Source: Akkermansia sp. (lineage in GTDB: Bacteria; Verrucomicrobiota; Verrucomicrobiia; Verrucomicrobiales; Akkermansiaceae). Taken from it: a stretch of 51,212 nucleotides of DNA. The notes below the pieces were generated by a model, which was given only the letters and a program-made list of their open reading frames with translations, was not told where the DNA came from and did no database searches. A program made the position numbers and the translations under genes. Every line of letters starts with the position of its first letter. Within the stretch, counting starts at the first letter, position 1. Location of the stretch: contig JAFYWX010000039.1 in the NCBI GenBank assembly GCA_017546445.1, forward strand, positions 1-51,212, in the 5' to 3' direction. This document shows, piece after piece, positions 25,026-34,067 of the stretch.

Positions 25026-25940
25026 ATGCTGAGGTTGTTCCCCATTGCATTTCTGGCGCTCCTGCTCCTGGCTCCGGCACAGGGGCAGCACGTCCGGACA
25101 AGCATCAGCGGCTCAAACCTCGGCAAACTCAAATCCACACCGGTCAAAAAGCGGCGCATGACCGATGAAAATCTGCGCAAGGCCGCCATTCAGGCAGGGC
25201 CCATGCGCCCGGAGTTCGACCAGAGCCACCGCAACAATTTCCCTGACCCGAAAACCCAGGGCAACCGCCCCAGCCCCGGCGCCTATCCTTGGCATTTCGA
25301 TATCACCGCCACCTATTTCTACATAGGCGAGCAGGCCACAAAGAACAACCCGGTTCCCAACACGGCCAGCAGCTGGGACAGTGCGTGGGATGATAACTAC
25401 GGCGGTTTCGATGACCCGAACCCGGCTAACCGCTGCCCGAAAACCTATGCTCCGCTAGGCTTCACCCCGCAGCTCAATCCCTTCTACGTAGCCCTGCCCT
25501 ACAACGACATCGACAAGGGCGGCCCCAAGCCGGAAGCAGCGAAGGTAATCCCCTGGTACCGGCATTACAAGGACGGCAAATACGTATCCGTATGCCGCGG
25601 CACCTGGGTGCAGATTTATTACAACGGGCGCTACTGCTTTGCCCAATGGGAGGACTGCGGTCCCTTCCTCACCGATGACTGGCAGTACGTTTTCCTGGGT
25701 GCCCGCCCAAGAAACAAATCCAACAAATGCGCCGGTATCGATATTTCCCCGGCGGTGCGCGACTACCTGGGCATCAAGGGAGGCACAGCCACCGTGCACT
25801 GGCGCTTTGTGGAATTTCACCGCGTGCCGGGTGGCCCCTGGGCCCGCTACGGCAAGGATAACCCCTTCATCAACCCGGAGCTCAAGCGAGCCATTCTCAA
25901 ATTCAAGCGCAAGCACAACATCATCACCACCAAACGCTGA
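25026..25940 (+). CDS. exported double-psi beta-barrel protein
   Basis: A 304-residue protein with a signal peptide (FPIAFLALLLLAPAQG). The C-terminal part (about residues 185-260) looks like an RlpA/expansin-type double-psi beta-barrel: VCRGTWVQIYYNGRYCFAQWEDCGPF, followed by AGIDISPAVRDYLGI. The conserved Asp of DCGPF and of the IDIS motif are present. RlpA-like domains act on or bind peptidoglycan glycan strands, so a cell-wall role is likely but not proven. The N-terminal half is unrecognised. Co-transcribed with nadB. Confidence 0.65.
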   Translation: MLRLFPIAFLALLLLAPAQGQHVRTSISGSNLGKLKSTPVKKRRMTDENLRKAAIQAGPMRPEFDQSHRNNFPDPKTQGNRPSPGAYPWHFDITATYFYIGEQATKNNPVPNTASSWDSAWDDNYGGFDDPNPANRCPKTYAPLGFTPQLNPFYVALPYNDIDKGGPKPEAAKVIPWYRHYKDGKYVSVCRGTWVQIYYNGRYCFAQWEDCGPFLTDDWQYVFLGARPRNKSNKCAGIDISPAVRDYLGIKGGTATVHWRFVEFHRVPGGPWARYGKDNPFINPELKRAILKFKRKHNIITTKR

Positions 25941-25946
25941 TTCCGC

Positions 25947-26933
25947 ATGTTCAAGAATCTCCTTTTCGACTGGTCCGGCACCCTTTGCGATGACCTGGCT
26001 CTCACTCTGGAAGCCACCAACTACGTACTTTCCCAATACGACCTACCCCCGCTCACCCGCGAGCAGTTCCGCGATGAATTCCAGCTTCCCTACCCGGATT
26101 ACTATGCATGGAAGACCCCCGGTGCCAAGCTGACCGACCTGGAGAAATACTACCGCCACGCCTTTGACAACGCCGTCACGCAGGTGACCATCATTCCGCA
26201 CGCCAGGGCATTTCTGGATTTCTGCCGCAGCCGTGGCATCCGCTGCTTCATCCTCACCAGCATGGACCCGCGTGCCTTTGACGAGCAGGCCCGCTATCTG
26301 GGATTGAAGGATTATTTCGAGCACATTCACTCCGGCGTGCGCAACAAGGAGGAGTACATCTACACCCTGCTCCGCCAGCATAACCTCAACCCGGCAGATA
26401 CCGCCTTCATCGGCGATATGCAGCACGATATCAACGCCGCCCACTGCGCCGGCATCATCGGCATAGGCGTGCTCACCGGTTACAACAATGCCGCCCAGCT
26501 CTCCGTTTCCAACCCGGATTTGACCGTGCCGCACCTCGGCGCCCTGCAGAGTCTCATGGAGCGCAGCGGCAGCGGCCCGAAAACCCAGGTGGCCGATACC
26601 ATTCATGTAAACGGCCTGGAGTTCACCTGCCACATCGGCGTGCCGGAGGAAGAACGCGCCGTGCCGCAGAAGCTTGTGGCCAACATCTGCATCACCCCGC
26701 AGACCACCTTTGCTGATATGCGCGAGGAGCTGGAGCGCACCATCAACTACGATGCGCTCTCCCGCCACCTCATGGCACTGGCTCAGGCTGAACCCACCGT
26801 GCTGCTGGAAACCCTCTGCCACCGCATGGCCACCGCCTGCGTGCAGGACTTCGGCGCCGCCACCGCCACCGTGGAGCTGCATAAGTTCATCCTGCCCTTC
26901 ACCAGCTCCGTCTCCGTGCGCTGCACCGTGTAA
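25947..26933 (+). CDS. HAD phosphatase fused to dihydroneopterin aldolase FolB
   Basis: A 328-residue two-domain protein. Residues 1-205 are a HAD-superfamily hydrolase: motif I FDWSGTLCDD, motif II FILTS, a lysine in RNKEEYI, motif IV FIGDMQHD. The second Asp of motif I (DxDGT) is Ser, as also seen with other residues in phosphonatases. Residues 213-328 are FolB, which cleaves 7,8-dihydroneopterin in folate synthesis: GLEFTCHIGVPEEERAVPQK, TINYDALS, LLETLCHRMA and ELHKF, with the catalytic Glu, Tyr and Lys all present. The HAD domain may supply the dephosphorylation step just before FolB; this is inference. Confidence 0.85.
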   Translation: MFKNLLFDWSGTLCDDLALTLEATNYVLSQYDLPPLTREQFRDEFQLPYPDYYAWKTPGAKLTDLEKYYRHAFDNAVTQVTIIPHARAFLDFCRSRGIRCFILTSMDPRAFDEQARYLGLKDYFEHIHSGVRNKEEYIYTLLRQHNLNPADTAFIGDMQHDINAAHCAGIIGIGVLTGYNNAAQLSVSNPDLTVPHLGALQSLMERSGSGPKTQVADTIHVNGLEFTCHIGVPEEERAVPQKLVANICITPQTTFADMREELERTINYDALSRHLMALAQAEPTVLLETLCHRMATACVQDFGAATATVELHKFILPFTSSVSVRCTV

Positions 26934-26974
26934 CCACCGCTGGCGATTGTGGCGTTTTTCTCACAATTTGCGCC

Positions 26975-27003
26975 TTGCGTACGCGCGCGAGGCGTGATAG
27001 GAT
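26975..27003 (+). promoter_or_regulatory. RND efflux operon promoter
   Basis: -35 TTGCGT (26975-26980), 17-base spacer, -10 TAGGAT (26998-27003). It gives a leader of about 20-25 bases before ATG at 27032. Confidence 0.6.
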
Positions 27004-27031
27004 ATCCAAGTCAGAACATTTTACTTTTTTA

Positions 27032-29164
27032 ATGATGAAATACCAAACCCTGCTTGCAATTCCTCTGTTGCTGTGTGGAGCAGCAACCGCCCAGATGCCG
27101 GGCAAGATGGTCACCTACGTGCAGGCCGAAAAAGCTGTCCAGGGACAAGACAAGGTTGTCCGCAAGAGTATCGGACGCACGGAAGCTGTACGCCATGTCA
27201 CCATTCGCGCCGCCGTGGAGGGCCGCATGACGAAGGTTCATTTTCAGGAAGGCGCCATGGTGAAGAAAGGCGACCTGCTGCTTGAAATTGACCCGCTGCG
27301 CTATACCGCAGCCGTGAAACAGGCTGAAGCATCCGTGGCCCAGCTGGATGCCCAGATAATCTACGCCACCAGCCGCTACAAGCGCTTTGCCTCACTGGCC
27401 GCCCAGCAGGCCGCCTCCCGAGAGGACTCGGAAACCGCCAAGGCCGCCATGGAGGAGCTCAAAGCCCGCCGCGCCGGAGCCGAAGCAGAGCTTACACGCG
27501 CCCGCAAGGACCTGGCCGATTGCCAGATTCATGCCGAAATCGATGGCCGCATCGGGCGCCTGACCAATGGCGAGGGCAACTACATCACCAAGGGTGAGGC
27601 CATGGCCACCATCACGCAGATGGACCCGATTTACGTGCGTTTCCCGCTGAGTCAGAACGATGTGAACGGCATTTTCCACGGTCCGAAGGAAATTGGCAAT
27701 GTGACCGATGTGCAGCTGACCCCGGCAAACGGACGCAGCTACGCCAGCAAGGGCCGCATCACCATCGTGGATAACCAGCTGACCGGCAGCACGGACTCCT
27801 ACACCCTGTGGGCAGAGTTTGAAAACCCGGAGGAGCAGCTGACCCACCGAGGCATCGGCGCGCTGAGCATCAGCCTCACTTCCCTCCGCGAGGTCTGCAT
27901 GGTGCCCCTCACCGCCGTGCACTATGACACCAAGGGCGCATTCGTCTACATCATTGACAGTGAAAGCAAGGTCGTTCGCCGCGATGTGATAGCCGGCACC
28001 ATTCAGGGCCGCATGCAGGCGATTTACGAGGGTGTGCAGCCGGGTGAAACCGTCATCAGCGATGGCTCCCACAAGACTCGCCCGGGCGCTGTGGTTCGCC
28101 CCGTCTTTGCCGATGCCACGGTGAACGAACCGGGCTCCGCCATGGGCGGCGAACTTGCCCCGCTGGAGGTGGAAACCGATTCGGTGGTCGAGATACAGGA
28201 CCCGACAGTGCTCACCATTGAGACGGCTCGACTGGAAGCCATCAACACCGTGGAAATGCGTCCGCTTGTGCAGGGCGTACTGCAGGAGCGCACCTTCACA
28301 GAAGGCGACCGCGTGCAGAGGGGTGCAGAACTCTTCCGCATTGACCCCACCCGCTACCAGGCCACGGTGGATGGTTGCAAGGCCGCTATTGACCAGCTGA
28401 ACATCAAGATTGAAGACGCACGCACCAAGTACGAGCGCCAGCAGAAACTGGTGGGCATGAATGCCAGCAGCAAGGATGACCTGGAAAACGCCCTGGCCAA
28501 CCTGAATGAACAGGAAGCCGCGCTGGAGGCCGCCAAGGCCAGGCTGGCCGTGGCCCTGGATGACCTGGACCGCTGCGTCGTGAAGGCCCCCATCAGCGGC
28601 CGCATCGGCCGTACCCTTCTTTCCCGAGGCAACTATGTGACCGACATCAAGACCCCGCTGGTGCGCCTGGTGCAGCTGAGCCCGATTTATGCCCGTTTCC
28701 CGCTGAGCGAGAAGGACATCCTCTCCATTTACGGCAACAGTAATAAGCTGGAGGAACAGGCAGAGCTCACCCTGATTACCGCCACGGGTGAGGAAATCGA
28801 AGGCAAGGGCCGCGTGGCCTTCTGCGACAACGAAATCCAACCCGGCACCGGCACACAGAATGTGTGGGCCGTGTTCGACAACGCAGACCAGAGCCTGGCC
28901 CCCGGCGGCGTGGTAACCGTCCGCGTGCAGCGCAAGGCAGAGTTCCCCGTCATGGGCGTGCCGGCCAAGGCAGTGCTGACGGACTCCCGAGGCCATTATG
29001 TCTACGTCGTGAAGCACAACCGCGCCGTGGTGCGCCGCGTCATCTGCGGCAGCGCTGCGGAGGATGGTCGCATTTCGGTATTCGCCGGTGTGCAGCCGGG
29101 AGACAAGGTCATCACCTCCCACCTGGCAGAGATGGAAGAAAACACCCCGGTGCAATCCCACTAA
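27032..29164 (+). CDS. tandemly duplicated RND periplasmic adaptor
   Basis: A 710-residue exported protein holding two complete HlyD/AcrA-type adaptor units in one chain. Unit 1 (about 50-390) and unit 2 (about 400-710) each show the split lipoyl domain (EGAMVKKGDLLLEIDPLRY and EGDRVQRGAELFRIDPTRY), a coiled-coil hairpin, the returning lipoyl half (AEIDGRIGR and APISGRIGR), and the QMDPIYVRFPLSQ / QLSPIYARFPLSE barrel segment. Adaptors normally form trimers of dimers, so this protein resembles a covalent dimer. Signal peptide: MKYQTLLAIPLLLCGAATA. It precedes the pump gene by 23 bases. The halves are clearly diverged, so the duplication is old. Confidence 0.9.
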   Translation: MMKYQTLLAIPLLLCGAATAQMPGKMVTYVQAEKAVQGQDKVVRKSIGRTEAVRHVTIRAAVEGRMTKVHFQEGAMVKKGDLLLEIDPLRYTAAVKQAEASVAQLDAQIIYATSRYKRFASLAAQQAASREDSETAKAAMEELKARRAGAEAELTRARKDLADCQIHAEIDGRIGRLTNGEGNYITKGEAMATITQMDPIYVRFPLSQNDVNGIFHGPKEIGNVTDVQLTPANGRSYASKGRITIVDNQLTGSTDSYTLWAEFENPEEQLTHRGIGALSISLTSLREVCMVPLTAVHYDTKGAFVYIIDSESKVVRRDVIAGTIQGRMQAIYEGVQPGETVISDGSHKTRPGAVVRPVFADATVNEPGSAMGGELAPLEVETDSVVEIQDPTVLTIETARLEAINTVEMRPLVQGVLQERTFTEGDRVQRGAELFRIDPTRYQATVDGCKAAIDQLNIKIEDARTKYERQQKLVGMNASSKDDLENALANLNEQEAALEAAKARLAVALDDLDRCVVKAPISGRIGRTLLSRGNYVTDIKTPLVRLVQLSPIYARFPLSEKDILSIYGNSNKLEEQAELTLITATGEEIEGKGRVAFCDNEIQPGTGTQNVWAVFDNADQSLAPGGVVTVRVQRKAEFPVMGVPAKAVLTDSRGHYVYVVKHNRAVVRRVICGSAAEDGRISVFAGVQPGDKVITSHLAEMEENTPVQSH

Positions 29165-29187
29165 CCCACTAATCTTTTACAGTTAAT

Positions 29188-32100
29188 ATGTTTTCAGCAT
29201 TCTTCATTCACCGACCCAAATTCGCCTTCGTCATCTCGATTCTGATGATGCTGGCAGGTCTGCTCTGCCTGAGCAAGATGCCGGTATCCGAGTACCCGGA
29301 AGTATCACCGCCCACGGTTTCCGTGCGCATGACCTACGCCGGTGCCAGTGCCGAAGAAGTGGCCCAGGTAGTGGCCGCCCCCGTGGAAGAACAGCTCATC
29401 GGCATGGATGACCTGGAGTACTTCTACTCCTCCTGCGGTAACGACGGTTCATTCAGCCTCACCCTCATCTTCCGCTCCGGCACGAATGATGACATGGCCA
29501 TGGTGAACGTGTCCAACGCCATCAAGCGCGTGGAATCCAAGCTGCCCAGCGAAATCAAGCAGACGGGCTACGAGGTACGCAAGCGCAGCGGCGATATGCT
29601 CTGCTTCATCAACTTCATGTGCGATGAGAACAAGATGAGCATTCTGGAACTCTCCAACTGGCTGCGCATGAACGTGAAGGATAAAATCTGCCAGGTGGAC
29701 GGCGTTTCCAGTGCCGATATCATTCCCAGCCGCAACTACTCCATGCGCGTGTGGATGAACACCACCCGCATGAGCGCCATGAACATCACCCCCGCCGATG
29801 TGAGCGAGGCTATCAAGGCGCAGAACATTCAGGCAGCTGCCGGTTCCGTAGGTTCGGAAGACGTGCAGTCCTACGCCACTTTCAAGGTGACCGCCACCGG
29901 CCGCCTGAAGACGGTGGAAGAGTTCGGCAACATCATTGTAAAGCGCGGCCAGGACGGCCACGTGACCAAGCTCAAGGACATCGCCACCGTGGAGCTGGGC
30001 GCCGAGCGCAACACCGGCTACAGCCGACTCAACGGCAAGGACAACGTGGGCATGATTATTCACCAGAATAACGAAGCCAACGCTCTGGCCACCGTGGCCA
30101 AGGTGCAGGAAGCCATGCGCCAGATTGAGCCGAACTTCCCGGACGGCATGGAATGGCGCATGGGCTATGACCCCACCCAGGCCATTGATGCCACCATGGA
30201 TGAAATCATCGAAACCCTGGTGATTGCCCTGCTGCTGGTGGTGCTGGTGACCTACCTGTTCCTGCAAGACTGGCGCGCCACCCTCATTCCGGCCATTGCC
30301 ATTCCGGTTTCGCTGCTGGGTGCTTTCATGATTATGTACCCGCTGGGCTACTCCATCAACGTGCTGACCATGTTCGGTCTCATTCTGGTTATCGGCTCCC
30401 TGGTGGACGATGCCATCGTGGTGGTGGAGAACGTGATGCGCATCATCCAGGAGGAGAAGCTCTCCCCGAAGGAAGCCACCATCAAGAGCATGAAGCAGAT
30501 TACCGGCGCTATCATTGCCACCACCCTGGTGACCCTGGCCGTGTATGTGCCCATTGCCTTCTACGGCGGCATGGTGGGCGTGATTTACACCCAGTTCTCC
30601 GTGACCATGTGCGTGGCACTCTGCATCTCCACGCTGAACGCCCTCACCCTCTCCCCAGCCCTGTGCGCCATCATCCTGAAACCCGCAGGCGCCAGGCAGA
30701 ATAAGCTGGCCACCTTCATCTTCTGGCCCTTCAACTGGATTCTGGAGACCAGCCGCCGTATTTACCTGTGGGGTGCCGGTATTCTGGTGCGCCATGCATG
30801 GCTCACCATCCTCTGCCTGCTGCTGGTGCTGGCTGGTAACTATGTGTACTTTGCCGGTGCGCCTGAAGCCTGGCAGAAGCTGACGGGCAAGGGAGACAAA
30901 GCCGCCGCTCCCGGCGAGATTTCCCCCATGTCCCTGCTCGCCCCTGCAGGACTGAACAATTCCTTCATCCCCACAGAGGATAAGGGCAGCCTTTTCGTGA
31001 TGGTGACCATGGAAGGCACCGCCACCGCCAAGCAGCGCACAGACAACGTGATGCGCCAAATTGAAAAACGCGTTATCGGCATGCCCGGTGTGGACATGGT
31101 GACGGCGCAGAGTGGCTACAGCTTTGTGAGTGGCTCCGGCGAGCACAGCGGCATGATGATTGTGCTGCTCACCCACTGGAATGAACGACAGTCCCCGGAC
31201 ATGCACGCCAGCCGCATTGCAGAGCGCATCAACGCCGCCTGTGCAGATATTCCGCAGGCCACCATCACCGCCGTTACACCGCCCGCCATCCGTGGCCTGG
31301 GCATTGCCGGCGGTGTATCTGCCGTGCTCCAGGTTTCCGGTAATGCCACCCCGCAGGACCTCGGCATTGCCGTGAAGGAGGTGCAGGAACGCCTCATGGC
31401 CCGCCAGGACCTCGTCTCCCGCACCCGCAGTGAATACGATGCCGAAACCCCGCAGATTCACCTCGAAATCAACCGAGAAAAAGCCCAATCGCTCAACATC
31501 CCGGTGGATTCCATCTTCCGCACCCTGCAGAGCGTGATGGCCTCCTCCTATGTGAACGACTTCACGCTGAACGGCTTCAACTTCAAGGTGCAGATTCAGG
31601 GCGCCACGGCAGACCGCCGCACGGCAGATGACATTCTGAACCAGATGGTGCGCAACGAAAAGGGCGAGATGGTGCCGCTTTCTGCCGTGTGCACCCTTTC
31701 CTACCGCATGGGGCCGGGCCGCTACAACCGATTCAACCAGTACATGAGTGCAGATATCTCCGTGACCCCGGCCATGGGTGTGGGCTCCGGCCAGATTATG
31801 CAGCTTATTGAGCAGACCATTGCCGATATGAACCAGGAGGAGAAGGCAAGCGGCCGAAACCTGCTGTGGGAAGTAAGCTGGAAGGACCTCTCCTACCAGG
31901 AGCGCCAGAACGATGGCAAGATTGGCCCACTGATTGCTATGGCCATGATTTTCTCCTACCTGTTCCTGGTAGCGCAGTACGAAAGCTGGACCACCCCCAT
32001 CCCGGTGATGCTTTCCGTGAGCGTGGCCACCATGGGCGCCCTCATGGGTGTGCAGCTCTTCGGGCTGAGCATGTCCATCTACGTGCAGCTGGGTCTGCTC

Positions 32101-32442
32101 ATGCTCATTGGTCTGGCGGCCAAGAATGCCATTCTCATGGTGGAATTCAGCAAGGATAACCACATGGAAGGCGTGCCGGTGAAGCAGGCTGCGCTGAATG
32201 GCGCCCGCATGCGCTACCGCGCCGTGCTCATGACGGCCGTTTCATTCCTCTTCGGCGTATTCCCGCTGGTGGTAGCCACTGGTTCCGGTGCTGCCAGCCG
32301 TGTCGAAATCGGCGTGACCACCTTCTTCGGCATGCTGCTGGCCACCCTCTTCGGTATCTTCATGGTGCCGGGCCTCTACTCCGTATTCGCCCGCATGCGG
32401 AACTGGACGGTTGCCAGGGTTTCCGGCGAGAAACTGCCGTAA
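29188..32442 (+). CDS. AcrB-like RND multidrug efflux pump
   Basis: A 1084-residue inner-membrane transporter of the HAE1 type, driven by protons. It has the two-fold RND layout, each half with one helix, a large periplasmic loop and six helices. The proton-relay acids are in helix 4 (VIGSLVDDAIVVVENV) and the lysine in helix 10 (GLAAKNAILMVEFSKD). A segment around 555-590 (APEAWQKLTGKGDKAAAPG) is longer than in AcrB. Substrates cannot be read from sequence. It is co-transcribed with the doubled adaptor; no outer-membrane channel gene is nearby, so a TolC-like partner must come from elsewhere. Confidence 0.95.
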   Translation: MFSAFFIHRPKFAFVISILMMLAGLLCLSKMPVSEYPEVSPPTVSVRMTYAGASAEEVAQVVAAPVEEQLIGMDDLEYFYSSCGNDGSFSLTLIFRSGTNDDMAMVNVSNAIKRVESKLPSEIKQTGYEVRKRSGDMLCFINFMCDENKMSILELSNWLRMNVKDKICQVDGVSSADIIPSRNYSMRVWMNTTRMSAMNITPADVSEAIKAQNIQAAAGSVGSEDVQSYATFKVTATGRLKTVEEFGNIIVKRGQDGHVTKLKDIATVELGAERNTGYSRLNGKDNVGMIIHQNNEANALATVAKVQEAMRQIEPNFPDGMEWRMGYDPTQAIDATMDEIIETLVIALLLVVLVTYLFLQDWRATLIPAIAIPVSLLGAFMIMYPLGYSINVLTMFGLILVIGSLVDDAIVVVENVMRIIQEEKLSPKEATIKSMKQITGAIIATTLVTLAVYVPIAFYGGMVGVIYTQFSVTMCVALCISTLNALTLSPALCAIILKPAGARQNKLATFIFWPFNWILETSRRIYLWGAGILVRHAWLTILCLLLVLAGNYVYFAGAPEAWQKLTGKGDKAAAPGEISPMSLLAPAGLNNSFIPTEDKGSLFVMVTMEGTATAKQRTDNVMRQIEKRVIGMPGVDMVTAQSGYSFVSGSGEHSGMMIVLLTHWNERQSPDMHASRIAERINAACADIPQATITAVTPPAIRGLGIAGGVSAVLQVSGNATPQDLGIAVKEVQERLMARQDLVSRTRSEYDAETPQIHLEINREKAQSLNIPVDSIFRTLQSVMASSYVNDFTLNGFNFKVQIQGATADRRTADDILNQMVRNEKGEMVPLSAVCTLSYRMGPGRYNRFNQYMSADISVTPAMGVGSGQIMQLIEQTIADMNQEEKASGRNLLWEVSWKDLSYQERQNDGKIGPLIAMAMIFSYLFLVAQYESWTTPIPVMLSVSVATMGALMGVQLFGLSMSIYVQLGLLMLIGLAAKNAILMVEFSKDNHMEGVPVKQAALNGARMRYRAVLMTAVSFLFGVFPLVVATGSGAASRVEIGVTTFFGMLLATLFGIFMVPGLYSVFARMRNWTVARVSGEKLP

Positions 32443-32464
32443 CTCCCCTCCAAAGCCATTTCAC

Positions 32465-32496
32465 AACCGCCGGAAGTATCCGGCGGTTGTTTTTTG
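32465..32496 (+). terminator. terminator after the RND operon
   Basis: A 10-bp stem (AACCGCCGGA with TCCGGCGGTT, loop AGTA), then a T-rich tract. A clear intrinsic terminator. Confidence 0.9.
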
Positions 32497-32509
32497 ACGA
32501 GAATGCAGC

Positions 32510-32538
32510 TTGCCAGCCGGGGGCAAATATCATATAAT
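32510..32538 (+). promoter_or_regulatory. promoter of the lipoprotein gene at 32546
   Basis: -35 TTGCCA (32510-32515), 17-base spacer, -10 TATAAT (32533-32538). The ATG follows after exactly seven bases, predicting a leaderless mRNA. Confidence 0.75.
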
Positions 32539-32545
32539 ACAGCAT

Positions 32546-33244
32546 ATGAAGAAACTCTCCCTCCTTCTCCTGGCTGCCGGCATGTTCTGCAGCTCCTGCC
32601 AGCAGGCACCGCGTCCCGTCATCCAGACCGAGGTTCCGATGTTCACTACAAAGGAAATCGTCATCCGCAAAAAGCGCAAGAGACGCCCTGCAAAAATTCG
32701 TGTGGTTACGGAAACTACCATGGTATCCGTGAGCGGCCCATCGGCTAAGGAATGGGACATGTTTGACCGCACTGATGCGTTAATCAAATATAACGAAATG
32801 TCGCTCAAGGATAAGGAAGTTCTCTTTGAGACTATTGCCCGCGTGTATGGCTACCTGCCGGAGGACAATACCCACAGCTACGAAGCCATCAACACCGGCA
32901 TCTGGAAGGAAGTTACCGATAAGGGCATCAACCTCAGCTTTGATGAGGATCCGGCAGACTGGAACCCCTACCTCATGTACATCCAGCCGCTCGTTATCGC
33001 TGAAATGACCGATTTCTACATCAAGGCCAAGCCCGAAAGCATCAGCAATAAGGAACTCGACCTCTGGCAGAAGGCTATCTGCAACCTCATCAACACCCGC
33101 CCCGACAACATCACCATGGCTATTCTCCTGAGCCGCAAGGATGCTCTTGAACCGGCAGGTGTCGTCATTACTGAGGTTGAGAACGGCTTCGAAGCCAGCC
33201 CCACCAAGATGGACTGGGACAAGTACCGCGAGCCGCTCCAGTAA
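32546..33244 (+). CDS. putative lipoprotein of unknown function
   Basis: A 232-residue protein with an N-terminal signal (MKKLSLLLLAAGMFCSSCQQ); the cysteine of FCSSC may be lipidated although the lipobox is not ideal. A basic stretch (IRKKRKRRPAKIR) follows, then a globular, mostly helical domain with several tryptophans (GIWKEVTDKG, DWNPYLMYIQPLVIAEM). I recognise no family. It is a single-gene unit between two terminators with its own near-consensus promoter. Confidence 0.7.
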   Translation: MKKLSLLLLAAGMFCSSCQQAPRPVIQTEVPMFTTKEIVIRKKRKRRPAKIRVVTETTMVSVSGPSAKEWDMFDRTDALIKYNEMSLKDKEVLFETIARVYGYLPEDNTHSYEAINTGIWKEVTDKGINLSFDEDPADWNPYLMYIQPLVIAEMTDFYIKAKPESISNKELDLWQKAICNLINTRPDNITMAILLSRKDALEPAGVVITEVENGFEASPTKMDWDKYREPLQ

Positions 33245-33266
33245 AAGCTCCGGCCCCTTCCTATAG

Positions 33267-33310
33267 CACAGCCCCCCGTTTCATGCGAAACCGGGGGGCT
33301 GTGTCTTTTC
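33267..33310. terminator. bidirectional terminator
   Basis: A long stem (CACAGCCCCCCG paired with CGGGGGGCTGTG, plus a pairing GTTTC/GAAAC extension) lies between convergent genes ending at 33244 and 33319. It is flanked by T-rich sequence on the right and A-rich on the left, so it can serve both strands. Confidence 0.85.
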
Positions 33311-33318
33311 AGAGAAAA

Positions 33319-34044
33319 TTATCTGGTGGGTTTCCGGCGGCCATGGGATTCATCATTCCACTCCGCAGATTCGTATTTGGTGCGGCAGAGTTCGTCCAGC
33401 TCCTCGTTGAAGCCGGGGTATGGTTCATCCCCCTCCAGCACATTCACAACGGGCACCAGAGCGGCAGCAAGGCGCTGAGGCCACCCCGCCTGGGGTTCAC
33501 ACTGCTGAATGAGCCCTTGGTGCAGCACAGCCCCCTTGTAGCGGCGCTGGCCGGCACCGGCAAGCTTCTGCCCGGCGGCATCAATGATATCACTCTTCAC
33601 CGGGCTGGCCCAGCAGGCGCGGCCGCCATCCGGGGCATCCTCGGTAAGCAGGGTGCACTCCACCCCGCTCTGCTGCAGGGCGGTTGCCAGGGCACCGTGA
33701 ATCCACAGGTACAGCTGGTCTGCGGAAGGATACATCACCCCTTCCCTGGCAGGCAGCGTGACCGTGTAGGTGTAGCCGATGCGGTGGTCCACAATACCAC
33801 CACCGGTCCAGCGGCGTATATACTCCTCCGCACCAGGGAAGATGAAGGAAGCCTCTGCCACGGTATCGAAATAGCCGAAGCTGACGGCGCTGCGCTCCCA
33901 GGTATAAATACGCAGCCAGGCTTCAGCCCGGCGGGCCAGCAGCTCGTCTGCCGCCATGTTAGCGTATCCACTTCGGGGAACCGGGTCAATCCAAAGCGTG
34001 ATGGCTCCGGGGAGCACATCACGCTGTTGAGTCTGCATCTGCAT
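33319..34044 (-). CDS. lipoate/biotin-protein ligase-like protein
   Basis: A 241-residue member of the LplA/BirA/LipB ligase fold. The substrate-adenylate loop RRWTGGGIVDH and a lysine-containing segment (VKSDIIDAAGQKLAGAGQRR then GAVLHQG) match LplA-type proteins that attach lipoate or related acyl groups to carrier lysines. Length is shorter than full LplA, so it could be an octanoyltransferase-like or atypical member. It follows the three prepilin genes on the same strand, 23 bases downstream; a functional tie to them is not evident. Confidence 0.8.
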   Translation of the reverse strand: MQMQTQQRDVLPGAITLWIDPVPRSGYANMAADELLARRAEAWLRIYTWERSAVSFGYFDTVAEASFIFPGAEEYIRRWTGGGIVDHRIGYTYTVTLPAREGVMYPSADQLYLWIHGALATALQQSGVECTLLTEDAPDGGRACWASPVKSDIIDAAGQKLAGAGQRRYKGAVLHQGLIQQCEPQAGWPQRLAAALVPVVNVLEGDEPYPGFNEELDELCRTKYESAEWNDESHGRRKPTR

Positions 34045-34067
34045 AATGGAAATGCGTCTGTTTTAAC

